A DNA stretch of 64,000 nucleotides, from assembly GCF_016817355.1 (NCBI RefSeq), contig NZ_JADOTT010000008.1, positions 74,003-138,002 on the forward strand, given 5' to 3'. The notes beneath the pieces were generated by a model, which was given only the letters and a program-made list of their open reading frames with translations, was not told where the DNA came from and did not search any database. Positions 39,891 through 48,979 of this stretch are shown here, piece by piece. Position 1 is the stretch's first letter, and each line of letters opens with the position of its first letter. The DNA is from Maricaulis parjimensis. GTDB lineage: Bacteria > Pseudomonadota > Alphaproteobacteria > Caulobacterales > Maricaulaceae. The translations under genes and the position numbers were made by a program.

Positions 39891-40339
39891 TGCGCCATCG
39901 TAACCGCCGCCTGGCCACCATCGCCCTGGCCGGTATCGTCCTGATCGCCGCTGTCGGGCTGGGCCTGACCGCCATGCGCGGCGCCATCGTCTATTTCTAT
40001 TCGCCCAGTGAAGTCCTGGCGGAACACCCGGGCACGGAAGACCGGGTCCGGGTTGGCGGACTGGTTGAGGAAGGCTCTGTCGCCGACCATGAGGAAGGCG
40101 GCGTCACCTTCACCATTACGGACGGGCTGGCCGAGGTGGATGTGCGCTATGCCGGTATCCTCCCGGACCTTTTCCGCGAAGGGCAGGGCGTTATCGTGCA
40201 GGGCCGGTTCGATGCCAGCGGCCCCTTGGTGGCCGAGACTGTGCTCGCCAAGCATGACGAGACCTATATGCCGCCGGAAGTGGCCGAGGCGCTGCGTGAA
40301 TCGGGCGTCTGGCAGGGCGAGACACCGGATAGTGAATAG
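39890..40339 (+). CDS. ccmE: Cytochrome c maturation haem chaperone CcmE
   Basis: This 149-aa periplasmic haem chaperone has an N-terminal membrane anchor (residues about 8-28). An OB-fold follows (VRVGGLVEEGSV, VTFTITDGLAEVDVRYAGIL, LFREGQGVIVQGRF), and the covalent haem-binding histidine with its tyrosine lies in LAKHDETYMPPEV. This is the HxxxY type, not the Cys variant. CcmE passes haem from CcmCD to CcmF. Other ccm genes are not in the window. Confidence 0.95.
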   Translation: MRHRNRRLATIALAGIVLIAAVGLGLTAMRGAIVYFYSPSEVLAEHPGTEDRVRVGGLVEEGSVADHEEGGVTFTITDGLAEVDVRYAGILPDLFREGQGVIVQGRFDASGPLVAETVLAKHDETYMPPEVAEALRESGVWQGETPDSE

Positions 40340-40401
40340 GGCTGTCCTTGCGCCGCCGCGCCGAGGGGCTAACTCTTGGGGCGAAGCGGTGGAGCAAGGA
40401 T

Positions 40402-41652
40402 ATGGCGCGAACCCAGTCAGTTGAATTTCGCGGGGCCGATGGCGACAGCCTGGCCGCCCGGTTGGAATTGCCGGACGGCCCGGTACGGGCCTATGCACTC
40501 TTCGCGCACTGTTTTTCCTGTTCCAAGGATGGCCATGCCGCGACGCGGATTTCGCGGCGGCTGGCAGAACGGGGATTCGCCATCCTGCGGTTCGACTTTA
40601 CCGGCCTGGGTGGCTCGGACGGCGATTTCGCCAATACGAATTTCACCTCCAATGTGGCGGACCTGGAAGCCGCTGCGGCCTTTCTGGCCGCACAATACCA
40701 GGCTCCCAGCCTGCTCGTCGGGCACTCACTGGGGGGCGCAGCTGTGTTGGTGGCCGCGAACCGGATCGCCTCGGTGAAGGCCGTCGCCACGCTGGGTGCT
40801 CCGGCGGATACCGCCCATGTCATGCAGTCCTTCGCCGGGGATGTGAGCCGGATCGAGACCGAGGGCGAGGCCGAGGTCTCGCTGGGTGGGCGCAAATTCC
40901 GGCTGCGCAAGCAATTCCTGGATGATCTGGACGGGCATTCGGTGGAGGAGGCCGTCCGGAGCCTGCACCAGCCTGTGCTGATCGCCCATTCACCGGTGGA
41001 TGAGACAGTGGGGATCGACAATGCCAGCCGTCTCTTCCGTGCCGCCCGCCATCCCAAAACCTATGTCAGCCTGGACCATGCCGATCATTTGATCACCGGC
41101 GTGGAGGATGCCGCCTATATCGGTGATGTGATCGCCGCCTGGGCCGCCCGCTATGCCGTGGATGAGGCGGGCTATCCGCCACCGGTTGCGCGCCAGGGCG
41201 AGAGCGTGATCGTGGCCGAGACCGGGCTGGGCAAGTTCCAGAACTATGTACTGGCCGGCGATCATGCGGCCTATGCGGACGAGCCGGAAAGTGTGGGCGG
41301 GCAGGATACCGGCCCGTCGCCCTACCAGTATCTGGCGGCGGCGCTGGGTGCCTGCACCTCGATGACGCTGCGCATGTATGCCGAGCACAAATCCCTGCCG
41401 CTGGAGCGTGTCACCGTGCAGCTGCACCATGAAAAAGGGCATGCGGATGATTGTGCGAACTGTGTCGAGGGCCAGGAGCGCAAGGTCGACATCATCGAAC
41501 GGACGCTGACCCTGGAGGGGGATCTCACCGCCGAGCAGCGTGAAAGATTACGGGAAATCGCCGATAAATGCCCGGTTCACCGCACGCTGAACGCCCCGGT
41601 CGTCATCCGCACGGCGCTGTCCAAGCCTGCCCTGACTGAACATGACGGGTAA
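40402..41652 (+). CDS. Alpha/beta-hydrolase fused to OsmC-family domain
   Basis: This 416-aa two-domain protein has an alpha/beta hydrolase at residues about 1-255, with nucleophile elbow SLLVGHSLGGAAV, an acidic residue in HSPVDETVG, and catalytic His in LDHADHLI. An OsmC/Ohr-like domain follows at about 275-410 (PYQYLAAALGACTSMTLRMY with its reactive Cys, and DKCPVHRTL with the second). The domain combination is a known fusion in proteobacteria; the OsmC half suggests thiol peroxide reduction. The substrate of the hydrolase half is unknown. Start ATG 40402 follows GGAGCAAGGA. Confidence 0.9.
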   Translation: MARTQSVEFRGADGDSLAARLELPDGPVRAYALFAHCFSCSKDGHAATRISRRLAERGFAILRFDFTGLGGSDGDFANTNFTSNVADLEAAAAFLAAQYQAPSLLVGHSLGGAAVLVAANRIASVKAVATLGAPADTAHVMQSFAGDVSRIETEGEAEVSLGGRKFRLRKQFLDDLDGHSVEEAVRSLHQPVLIAHSPVDETVGIDNASRLFRAARHPKTYVSLDHADHLITGVEDAAYIGDVIAAWAARYAVDEAGYPPPVARQGESVIVAETGLGKFQNYVLAGDHAAYADEPESVGGQDTGPSPYQYLAAALGACTSMTLRMYAEHKSLPLERVTVQLHHEKGHADDCANCVEGQERKVDIIERTLTLEGDLTAEQRERLREIADKCPVHRTLNAPVVIRTALSKPALTEHDG

Positions 41653-41660
41653 ATTACCGT

Positions 41661-41678
41661 TTGTAATGTTATTGTAAT
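41661..41678 (+). promoter_or_regulatory. TTGTAAT direct repeat with 11-bp period upstream of degP
   Basis: TTGTAAT occurs at 41661-41667 and again at 41672-41678, one helical turn apart, about 76 bp before the degP start. Exact heptamer repeats with 11-bp period are typical binding sites for OmpR-family regulators, and one is encoded directly downstream of degP. The local AT-richness also suits a promoter. Inferred regulation: envelope stress activation of the degP-RR-HK operon. Confidence 0.6.
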
Positions 41679-41753
41679 CTTTGAGTCAGGTCCGCGATAA
41701 GGCGAGCCTGAGAAATTGCCCCTGTAACCCGCAGAGAAAAGGTTGTTGTTTCC

Positions 41754-43259
41754 ATGATTTCTGTAGACCGCATGCGCCGCCTTGGTGGTGTCTCGCTGAT
41801 CGCCCTGTCCGCTCTGGCTGCCGTCGTGATGATCGACCCGCTGGCCGGTACGGCGAGCGCCCAGAACACGGAAGTCCAGCCGCCCTTCGCCGCCGCCGTG
41901 CCCAATGGCGCGCCGATGTCCTTCGCCGATCTGATCGAGAGCGTCAGCCCGGCCGTGGTGACCATCCAGGTGCAAGGCAGCCCGGCCGAGGCCGGCGCCG
42001 GACCGGACCTTGAAGGCGTGCCGCCGCAATTCCGCGAATGGCTGGAGCGCCAGTTCGGTGGCCAGGCTCCGAGCCAGCCGCAGCCGCGCCAATCGCTGGG
42101 TTCCGGCTTCTTCATCTCCGCAGAAGGCCATATCGTCACCAATCACCATGTGGTGCGCGGTGCCGACCAGATCACGATCGGCCTGAGCGATGGCACCGAA
42201 TACGAAGCCCGCATCATCGGGACGGATGAACAGACCGATCTGGCCCTGCTGAAGATCGACGAAGACGTCGAATTCCCCTTTGTCAGCCTGGATACCGAGC
42301 ATGATTACCGTGTCGGCGACTGGGTCGTGGCGGTCGGCAATCCGTTCGGCCTGGGCGGTACCGCAACGGCCGGCATCATTTCCGCCATCGGCCGTCCGAT
42401 CGGCAATTCCACCTATAATGACTTCATCCAAGTCGATGCGCCGATCAACCGCGGCAATTCCGGTGGCCCGACCTTTGACCTCAACGGCCATGTCATTGGC
42501 GTGAACTCGCAGATCTTTTCGCCGTCCGGCGGAAATGTCGGCATCGGCTTTGCCATTCCCTCCGACGTGGCGGCCCGCATCATTGCCGATTTGATGGATG
42601 ATGGCCGTGTGGCCCGCGGCTGGCTGGGTGTGTCGATCCAGAATGTCACCGACGACATCGCCCAGGCGCTGGATCTGGAAGAGACGCGCGGCGCGATTGT
42701 TTCGTCCATCGTGTCCGGTGGTCCGGCAGACCGGGCCGGTTTCGAGCGTGAGGATGTCGTGCTGCAGGTCAATGGCGAGGATGTCGAATCCTCCCGCGAC
42801 CTGACCCGCCGCATCGCCGATATCTCGGCCGGTGAGACGGTCCGTTTCCGCATCATTCGCGAGGGCCGCGAGCGCAATCTGCGCGCAACGCTGGGCGACC
42901 GACCGTCGGAAGAGGATCTCAATGCCATGCAGTCCGGCGCCGAGGCTCCGGCCGAAGTCAGCTATTTCGGCATGAGCCTTGTGGAACTGGGTGAAGAGGA
43001 CCGGCAGGTCCGTGGCCTGGCCGAGGATACGCCGGGTGTGGTCGTGGACAATCTCGAGCGTGGCAGTGAAGCCGCCCGCAAGGGGCTGACCACGGGTGAT
43101 GTCATTCTGGAAGCCGGTGGTGATCCGGTCGCGTCTCCTGACGCGTTCGGTGCTGCCGTGGAAGAGGCTCGCGCAGATGGCCGGAGCGCCATCCTGCTGC
43201 TGGTCGAGACGCGAGGCGGTCAGCGCTATGTGGCGCTGCAGCTCGACGCGGAAGAATAG
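41754..43259 (+). CDS. degP: DegP/HtrA-type periplasmic serine protease
   Basis: This 501-aa Do-family protease has a signal peptide (hydrophobic residues 13-28, cleavage after ASA near 36). The catalytic triad is His in IVTNHHVVRGA, Asp in EQTDLALLKI and Ser in NRGNSGGPTF. Two PDZ domains follow (GWLGVSIQNV start; VVVDNLERGSEA...GDVILEAGGDPV). It degrades or refolds damaged envelope proteins. It lies 11 bp from a response regulator gene, with the kinase next, which points to an envelope-stress operon. Gene name degP is by architecture; degQ/mucD cannot be excluded. Confidence 0.93.
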   Translation: MISVDRMRRLGGVSLIALSALAAVVMIDPLAGTASAQNTEVQPPFAAAVPNGAPMSFADLIESVSPAVVTIQVQGSPAEAGAGPDLEGVPPQFREWLERQFGGQAPSQPQPRQSLGSGFFISAEGHIVTNHHVVRGADQITIGLSDGTEYEARIIGTDEQTDLALLKIDEDVEFPFVSLDTEHDYRVGDWVVAVGNPFGLGGTATAGIISAIGRPIGNSTYNDFIQVDAPINRGNSGGPTFDLNGHVIGVNSQIFSPSGGNVGIGFAIPSDVAARIIADLMDDGRVARGWLGVSIQNVTDDIAQALDLEETRGAIVSSIVSGGPADRAGFEREDVVLQVNGEDVESSRDLTRRIADISAGETVRFRIIREGRERNLRATLGDRPSEEDLNAMQSGAEAPAEVSYFGMSLVELGEEDRQVRGLAEDTPGVVVDNLERGSEAARKGLTTGDVILEAGGDPVASPDAFGAAVEEARADGRSAILLLVETRGGQRYVALQLDAEE

Positions 43260-43269
43260 GAGAATTTCC

Positions 43270-43941
43270 GTGCGCATTCTGATTGTTGAAGACGACCGAG
43301 AGGCCGCCAGCTATATCCGCAAGGGCCTTCGCGAAAGCGGGCATGTGGCCGATCATGCGGCGGATGGCGAAGAGGGTCTGGAAATGGCCCGGGCGGCGGA
43401 ATACGACGTTCTGGTCGTTGACCGCATGATGCCGCGCATGGATGGGCTGACCATGGTCAACTCGCTGCGCAAGGACGAGGACCGCACCCCGGTTCTCATC
43501 CTCTCCGCGCTGGGCGAGGTGGATGACCGCGTGGAAGGTCTCAAGGCCGGTGGCGACGACTATCTGGTCAAGCCCTACGCCTTTGCCGAACTCCTGGCTC
43601 GTGTCGAGGCCCTGGCCCGCCGCCGCGATCCGGAAACGGTCCGGACCAAACTCGTGGTCGGTGATTTGGAAATGGATCTGCTCGCCCGCACCGTGGTGCG
43701 CGACGAGGAAGAAATCCTGCTGCAGCCGCGCGAATTCCGCCTGCTGGAGTTTCTCATGAAGCATTCCGGCCAGGTGGTGACCCGCACCATGCTGCTGGAA
43801 AAAGTCTGGGATTATCACTTTGACCCCCAGACCAATGTGATCGACGTGCACATTTCGCGTTTGCGCTCGAAGATCGACAAACCCTTCCCGCGTGCGCTTC
43901 TGCACACGGTGCGGGGTGCCGGCTACCGCCTCCAGGCCTAG
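43270..43941 (+). CDS. OmpR-family response regulator of the degP operon
   Basis: This 223-aa protein has a receiver (IVEDDREAASYIR; Asp in VLVVDRMMPRMDG; Lys in DDYLVKPYAFAEL) and a winged-helix domain (LQPREFRLLEFLMKHSGQVV, IDVHISRLRSKID, VRGAGYRLQA). The start is a GTG at 43270 with AGGAG 7 nt upstream. Downstream of degP and upstream of its kinase, it most resembles CusR/CopR or CpxR-type envelope regulators by position. The TTGTAAT direct repeat before degP is a candidate binding site. Confidence 0.92.
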   Translation: MRILIVEDDREAASYIRKGLRESGHVADHAADGEEGLEMARAAEYDVLVVDRMMPRMDGLTMVNSLRKDEDRTPVLILSALGEVDDRVEGLKAGGDDYLVKPYAFAELLARVEALARRRDPETVRTKLVVGDLEMDLLARTVVRDEEEILLQPREFRLLEFLMKHSGQVVTRTMLLEKVWDYHFDPQTNVIDVHISRLRSKIDKPFPRALLHTVRGAGYRLQA

Positions 43942-43950
43942 CCGGAACGG

Positions 43951-45387
43951 ATGGCGCGCCGCTCAACAGCCTTCCTCAGGACAACAGCGTTCCGGCAGAC
44001 CCTCCTGTCGGCAGCGCTGTTTGCCCTGTCGAGTTTCGTCACGCTGGGCTTTGTGTATGCGGCCTCGGCGGGCATGATGCTGCGCCGGGCGGACGCCGCC
44101 ATCAATGAAGAGGTTGAAGTCCTCGACCAGCGCTTCCAGGCGGGCGGTATCGCGACGGTGAACCGCTATATCCTGCAGCGCACGGTCGGCGGTGGCGCCG
44201 ACTATCTCTATTTGCTGATCCATCCCAGTGGCCGGACCCTGTCGGGTAATCTGTCCGGCCTGCCCAATGTGCAGCCGGATGATGAGGGACGCCTGCAATT
44301 CACCTATCGCCGGCCGCCGGCATCGGGCGGACAGGATGACAGCGAAAAGGATGACCGGACGGCACGCGGCCAGATCATCGAACTGCCCTCCGGATACAAT
44401 CTTTTTGTCGGCCTGGATGTGCATGAGGAGACCCGCCTGGTCTCACGCATGCTCAACACCATCCTGGCCGCCTCGGCCCTGGCCCTGGCGCTGGGTGTGG
44501 CCGCCGGGATTTTCGTCAGCCGCCGTTTCGTGCGCCGTCTCGACCGGATCAACAATGTCGCCCGGCGGGTGAGGGCGGGCGATCTGCAGCCGCGCGCGCC
44601 GCGCACCTATTCCGGCGACGAGCTGGACGAGCTGTCCGAGAATTTCAACAATATGCTGGACCGGGTCGAGGCGCTGATGCTGCGCATGCGGAACACCGGT
44701 GACAGCATCGCCCATGACCTTCGAACGCCGCTGACCCGGATGCGCAACCGGCTGGATGAAGCCCTGCGCGAGGACGGGGATCTGGAAGCGCGTGAGCAGA
44801 CGCTGGAACGCGCCGTGGCTGATACGGACGAGCTGCTGGGCGTGTTCAATTCCATTCTCTCCCTGTCGCGCCTGGAAGCCGGTGAGAGCCGCGCTTCGAT
44901 TGTCCGCCTGGACCCGGCGGACATCGCCGCCGATCTGGCCGAACTCTACGAGCCGGTCTGCGAGGATGAGGGCCTGGCCTTCGACAGCGAGATCCAGTCC
45001 GGCATGGTCATGCTGGGCGATCGCGGCCTGGTGTCCCAGGCGTTGGCGAACATTCTCGACAATGCGGTGAAATACACGCCGGAGGGCGGTGCCGTGACGC
45101 TGCGCCTGCGCGAGACGGCCGAGGGCATGATCGAGTTTTCCGTGACCGATACCGGTCCGGGCGTGCCGGAAACGGATCGTGACCGTGTGGTCCAGCGCTT
45201 CGTGCGGCTGGACAATTCGCGCACCCTGCCGGGCTCCGGCCTGGGCCTGTCCCTCGTGCAGGCGATCACCGATGTCCACAATGGCCGGTTCGAGCTGGGC
45301 GAAGGGCCCGGCCTGATCGCAGACGGGCATGGCCCCGGCCTGCGCGCGGCCCTGGTTTTCCCGAAAGCGCCGCCGGAAACGGAATAG
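43951..45387 (+). CDS. Sensor histidine kinase of the degP operon
   Basis: This 478-aa inner-membrane kinase has membrane segments at about 18-40 and 168-190 flanking a periplasmic sensor of about 125 residues. HAMP (FVSRRFVRRLDRINNVARRV), a HisKA domain with the phospho-histidine in DSIAHDLRTPLTRMRNRL, and an ATPase domain (NILDNAVKYTPEGG, DTGPGVPETD, GSGLGLSLVQ) follow. HDLRTPL is common in heavy-metal or envelope sensors (CusS-like). It is 9 bp from its response regulator gene. Confidence 0.92.
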   Translation: MARRSTAFLRTTAFRQTLLSAALFALSSFVTLGFVYAASAGMMLRRADAAINEEVEVLDQRFQAGGIATVNRYILQRTVGGGADYLYLLIHPSGRTLSGNLSGLPNVQPDDEGRLQFTYRRPPASGGQDDSEKDDRTARGQIIELPSGYNLFVGLDVHEETRLVSRMLNTILAASALALALGVAAGIFVSRRFVRRLDRINNVARRVRAGDLQPRAPRTYSGDELDELSENFNNMLDRVEALMLRMRNTGDSIAHDLRTPLTRMRNRLDEALREDGDLEAREQTLERAVADTDELLGVFNSILSLSRLEAGESRASIVRLDPADIAADLAELYEPVCEDEGLAFDSEIQSGMVMLGDRGLVSQALANILDNAVKYTPEGGAVTLRLRETAEGMIEFSVTDTGPGVPETDRDRVVQRFVRLDNSRTLPGSGLGLSLVQAITDVHNGRFELGEGPGLIADGHGPGLRAALVFPKAPPETE

Positions 45388-45435
45388 GCGTCTTCGGGCT
45401 TCACCTGTCTGCCGGATCAGGCCAGTTTGGCGTTC

Positions 45436-48309
45436 ATGATCGAAACACCGCTCCTCCAAGCCGGATTGTCTGCCCTGAAGGGGCGGGACGGGGCGCGTGT
45501 GGCGCATATTCTCGACGATATGGACGACGCCGTGCGCGATGTCCTGGCGCCGGCGCGGGATTTCCTGCTCTCCGTCTTTGATGCGGCCCCTTATCTGGGC
45601 CGGTTGGCACAGCAGCGGCCGGCGACGCTGGCGGCCTGTGCCACGCAAACGCCGGACGCATTGATTGATGCGGCGATCGAGACTCTGCGCATCGCTGGCG
45701 AGGCCGCTTCGGACAAGGACGCGCTGGACAGGGCGCTGCGCGAAGCCAAGCGGGATGCGCATCTGGTCATCGCCCTGGCCGATCTGGCCGGGCGCTGGCG
45801 CGTGGAAGACGTGACGGGCGCGCTGACGCGGCTGGCCGATGCCGCCGTCGCGGCAGCGCTGCATGCCCATGTCCGCTTCCTGGCGGCAGACGGGCGTGCC
45901 GAGATGCCGGCGGATCCGGCCAATCCATTGCCCGGCCTGTTTGTCCTGGCCCTCGGCAAGATGGGCACGGGCGACCTCAATTATTCCTCCGATATCGATC
46001 TGGTGATCTTCTACGACCCGGACCGTCTCGTCCTGCCGGAGAGCGAAGAGCCGCGCCAGCGCCTGCCGCGCCTGGTGCAGGCGGTCTCCAAATCCCTGCA
46101 GGATGTGACCGCCGACGGCTATGTCTTCCGGGTCGATCTGCGCCTGCGGCCGGACCCGGGCGCGACGCCGGTCGTGATCTCAACCGATGCGGCGCTGAAC
46201 TATTATGAAAGCCTGGGCCAGACCTGGGAGCGCGCGGCCTGGATCAAGGCCCGGCACTGCGGCGGTGATGCGAAGGCCGCGGCTGAATTCCTCGACCATC
46301 TCCAGCCCTTTATCTGGCGGCGCTCTCTGGATTATGCGGCGGTGGACGATATCCGCGGCTTGGCCCGGCAGATCCAGACGGTGGGACGGCGCGCGGAAAT
46401 CCGTCCGGCCGGGCATGATCTGAAACTGGGCCGGGGCGGGATCCGTGAGATCGAATTCTACGCCCAGATCCCGCAACTGGTCTTTGGCGGGCGCGATGCG
46501 CGCTTGCGCAAACCCTCCACGCTGGGCGCGCTGGATGCGCTGGCCGAATTCGGGATCATCGAAGCCGATGCGGCCGATGCGCTGGCGGCGGATTATCGCG
46601 ATCTGCGGGCCTGGGAACACCGTATCCAGATGCGCCAGGACGAGGCCAGCCAGACGATTCCGGACAGTGAGAACGGGCGCGACGCGCTGGCCTCGCTGGC
46701 GGGCTATGACAGCCGCGAGGCCTTCGAGGCGGCGGTGGAAGCCTGCCTGCGCCGCGTGCACGGGCATTTCTCCGACCAGTTTGCCGACGACAAGCCGCTC
46801 GCCTCCACAGCCGGTACGCTGATCCTGACCGGGGTGGAGCCGACGCCGGACACGCTGAAAACGCTTGAGCGCCTGGGCTTTGCCGATCCGGAGGCGGTGT
46901 GGAAACGCCTCAATGCCTGGTCGGCCGGCCGGGTGAGGGCGGTGAGGTCCAGCCGGGCCCGCACCCTGTTTGCCCGCATTGCTCCGCAATTGGTGGATCG
47001 CATGTCGGCAACGGGCGAGCCGGATGCAGCCTTGGTGCGTTTTGCTGGTTTCTTCGAGAGCCTGCCCATGGGCGTGCAACCGCTCTCCCTCCTGTCCAAT
47101 GAGCCGGGGCTGGCGGCCGACCTGATCGGTATTCTCACCCTGGCACCGCGCATGGCGACGGATCTGGCCCGGCGGCCCAATTTGCTCGATGCGATGATGG
47201 ACCGGCGGTTTGCCGTGCCCCTGGCCGAGGAACCGCCTGGCGCCTTTGCCCACATGATGAAGGAGGCGATGGCGCGGGCCGGCGGGTATGAGGACGCCCT
47301 CAATGCCGCGCGCCGCTTGGTGCGTGAGGAGCGCTTCCGCATCGGTGCCCAGATCCTGCGCGGCCAGGTGGATGCCGACAGTGCCGGCATGGCCTTCACC
47401 GAAATGGCGGAAGTGTCCCTGCATGCCATGGCGGATGCCGCGCAGCGCGAGACCGAGCGCCGCTTCGGGCCGATGCCGGGCCAGTACGTCCTGCTGGGCA
47501 TGGGCAAGCTGGGCGGTCGCGAACTCGCCTCCGACAGCGATCTGGACATGATGATCATCTATGAGGGTGAGGATGGCAGTGCCCAGTCCTGGTTCGGCCG
47601 GTTCGCACAGCGCCTGATCAGCGCGATTTCCGCGCCGACCGAAGAGGGCGAGCTGTTCGAGGTCGACATGCAATTGCGGCCATCCGGCAAGGCCGGCCCG
47701 GTCGCCGTCAGCATCAACCGGTTCGAGACCTATTATCCGGGCGAAGCCTGGACCTGGGAGATGATGTCGCTGACCCGCGCGCGGATCGTGGCCGGGGGTG
47801 AGGCCCTGTCGCGCCGGGTGGAGGCCGCCATTGCCGCCGCCCTGACCGAGCCGCGGGACTCCCGCGGTGTGCGCGAGGATGCCCTGGCCATGCGCAAGAA
47901 ACTGGAAGAAGGCAAGCCGGCCAAGGGGCCCTGGGACCTCAAGGCGCGGGCCGGCGGTATCCAGGATATCGAGTTCATCGCGCAGACCCTGCAGCTGATC
48001 CATGCGCCGCGCCGGGATGTCCTGCGTCCCCCGACCCGTCTGGCCATTCAGGCCCTGCGCGATGCCGGTGCCCTGAATGCGCGTGATGCGGCGATGCTGA
48101 CGGAGACTTTGGGCCTGTATCTGGGTCTGTTGCAGATGCTGCGCAGCGCGCATGGCTCCGGCTTTGATCCGGAAACCGCCAGTGCGGGCTTCGCCGAACG
48201 CCTGGCAGGGCTGGCTGGAATGCCCTCGCTGGACGCGCTCGCACGGGATCTGGATGGCCGTACCGATGCCATCCGCAAACTCTTCCGGAGACTGATCGGA
48301 AAAATCTGA
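45436..48309 (+). CDS. glnE: Bifunctional glutamine synthetase adenylyltransferase/adenylyl-removing enzyme
   Basis: This 957-aa enzyme adenylylates glutamine synthetase (inactivating it) and reverses this in response to PII and glutamine. Two nucleotidyltransferase domains are visible: ALGKMGTGDLNYSSDIDLVI (de-adenylylating half) and GMGKLGGRELASDSDLDMMI (adenylylating half). A helical GlnD-like regulatory linker lies between them and a C-terminal domain follows. Length is normal. Start ATG 45436 (MIETPLLQAG); a TTG at 45427 is an alternative. The gene follows the degP-RR-HK set, a gene order I recall in related alphaproteobacteria. Confidence 0.96.
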   Translation: MIETPLLQAGLSALKGRDGARVAHILDDMDDAVRDVLAPARDFLLSVFDAAPYLGRLAQQRPATLAACATQTPDALIDAAIETLRIAGEAASDKDALDRALREAKRDAHLVIALADLAGRWRVEDVTGALTRLADAAVAAALHAHVRFLAADGRAEMPADPANPLPGLFVLALGKMGTGDLNYSSDIDLVIFYDPDRLVLPESEEPRQRLPRLVQAVSKSLQDVTADGYVFRVDLRLRPDPGATPVVISTDAALNYYESLGQTWERAAWIKARHCGGDAKAAAEFLDHLQPFIWRRSLDYAAVDDIRGLARQIQTVGRRAEIRPAGHDLKLGRGGIREIEFYAQIPQLVFGGRDARLRKPSTLGALDALAEFGIIEADAADALAADYRDLRAWEHRIQMRQDEASQTIPDSENGRDALASLAGYDSREAFEAAVEACLRRVHGHFSDQFADDKPLASTAGTLILTGVEPTPDTLKTLERLGFADPEAVWKRLNAWSAGRVRAVRSSRARTLFARIAPQLVDRMSATGEPDAALVRFAGFFESLPMGVQPLSLLSNEPGLAADLIGILTLAPRMATDLARRPNLLDAMMDRRFAVPLAEEPPGAFAHMMKEAMARAGGYEDALNAARRLVREERFRIGAQILRGQVDADSAGMAFTEMAEVSLHAMADAAQRETERRFGPMPGQYVLLGMGKLGGRELASDSDLDMMIIYEGEDGSAQSWFGRFAQRLISAISAPTEEGELFEVDMQLRPSGKAGPVAVSINRFETYYPGEAWTWEMMSLTRARIVAGGEALSRRVEAAIAAALTEPRDSRGVREDALAMRKKLEEGKPAKGPWDLKARAGGIQDIEFIAQTLQLIHAPRRDVLRPPTRLAIQALRDAGALNARDAAMLTETLGLYLGLLQMLRSAHGSGFDPETASAGFAERLAGLAGMPSLDALARDLDGRTDAIRKLFRRLIGKI

Positions 48310-48384
48310 TCGGTTGCGCGACGGAATTGTCGGGCCCGCACGTTGAAAGGTCAGCGAGGTGGACAAGACGAGAGATTGAACCCG

Positions 48385-48972
48385 ATGAAAAACTCCCAAC
48401 TGATCATTCTGATGGCCGGATCGGCCCTCATGCTGGCCGGCGCGGCCGCGGAAGCCCAGGGCCATCGTGGTGGCCCGCACGGCGATCGTGGCCGTGGTGG
48501 TCCCGCCCAGGCGATGATGATGCTGCGTGCAGCCGACGCCAATGGCGACAATTCCATCACATCGGCCGAAGTCGATGCCCTCCAGGCGGAGATGTTCGAC
48601 TGGATGGACCGCAATTCCGACGGCTTCCTGGACCAGGCTGATGAAAACCCGATGCGGGCCCGTCTGCAGGCCATTCGTGAGGCCGAGATGGCCGAGCGTG
48701 GCGATGAGGAAGGTCGTGAACGTGGCTGGCGCCGCCGTGGGCCGGAAGGCCGGGGTGGCCGTGGTGGTCCGGACGGTGGTCCGCCGCACATGCGCGCTGA
48801 CGCCGATGGGGATGGCCGGATTTCCCGCGCCGAATTCCTGGAACGCGAAAACACGCTGTTCAACCGCCTGGATGCGGATGAGAATGGTGTCGTGACTCCG
48901 GAGGAACTGGATGCGGCCGTCGAGCAGCGCCAGGAACGCCGGGAAGAGCGCCGCCGGTGGTGGCGCAACTGA
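48385..48972 (+). CDS. Exported EF-hand protein
   Basis: This 195-aa protein has a signal peptide (LIILMAGSALMLAGAAAEAQ). Four EF-hand-type loops follow: DANGDNSITSAE, DRNSDGFLDQAD, DADGDGRISRAE and DADENGVVTPEE. The middle third is an Arg/Gly-rich linker (GRERGWRRRGPEGRGGRGG) and the C-terminus is very basic. Loop acidic positions 1, 3, 5 are present in all four, so Ca2+ binding is likely. The stop is 7 bp before the start of the ECF sigma factor gene, suggesting a common operon with the sigma, anti-sigma and Metal_resist genes. Confidence 0.88.
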   Translation: MKNSQLIILMAGSALMLAGAAAEAQGHRGGPHGDRGRGGPAQAMMMLRAADANGDNSITSAEVDALQAEMFDWMDRNSDGFLDQADENPMRARLQAIREAEMAERGDEEGRERGWRRRGPEGRGGRGGPDGGPPHMRADADGDGRISRAEFLERENTLFNRLDADENGVVTPEELDAAVEQRQERREERRRWWRN

Positions 48973-48979
48973 GGTCACG

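Noticed and set aside
48323..48344. GGAAT...CGTT as an ECF (EcfG-like) promoter before the EF-hand gene
   Set aside because: The spacer is 13 bp, whereas the consensus needs 16-17, so it is not supported as a promoter.
46180..48978. 932-codon open frame on the minus strand opposite glnE
   Set aside because: glnE on the plus strand has both nucleotidyltransferase motifs and normal length. The opposite frame has no recognisable domain and is His/Gln/Arg-rich in the way of antisense frames.
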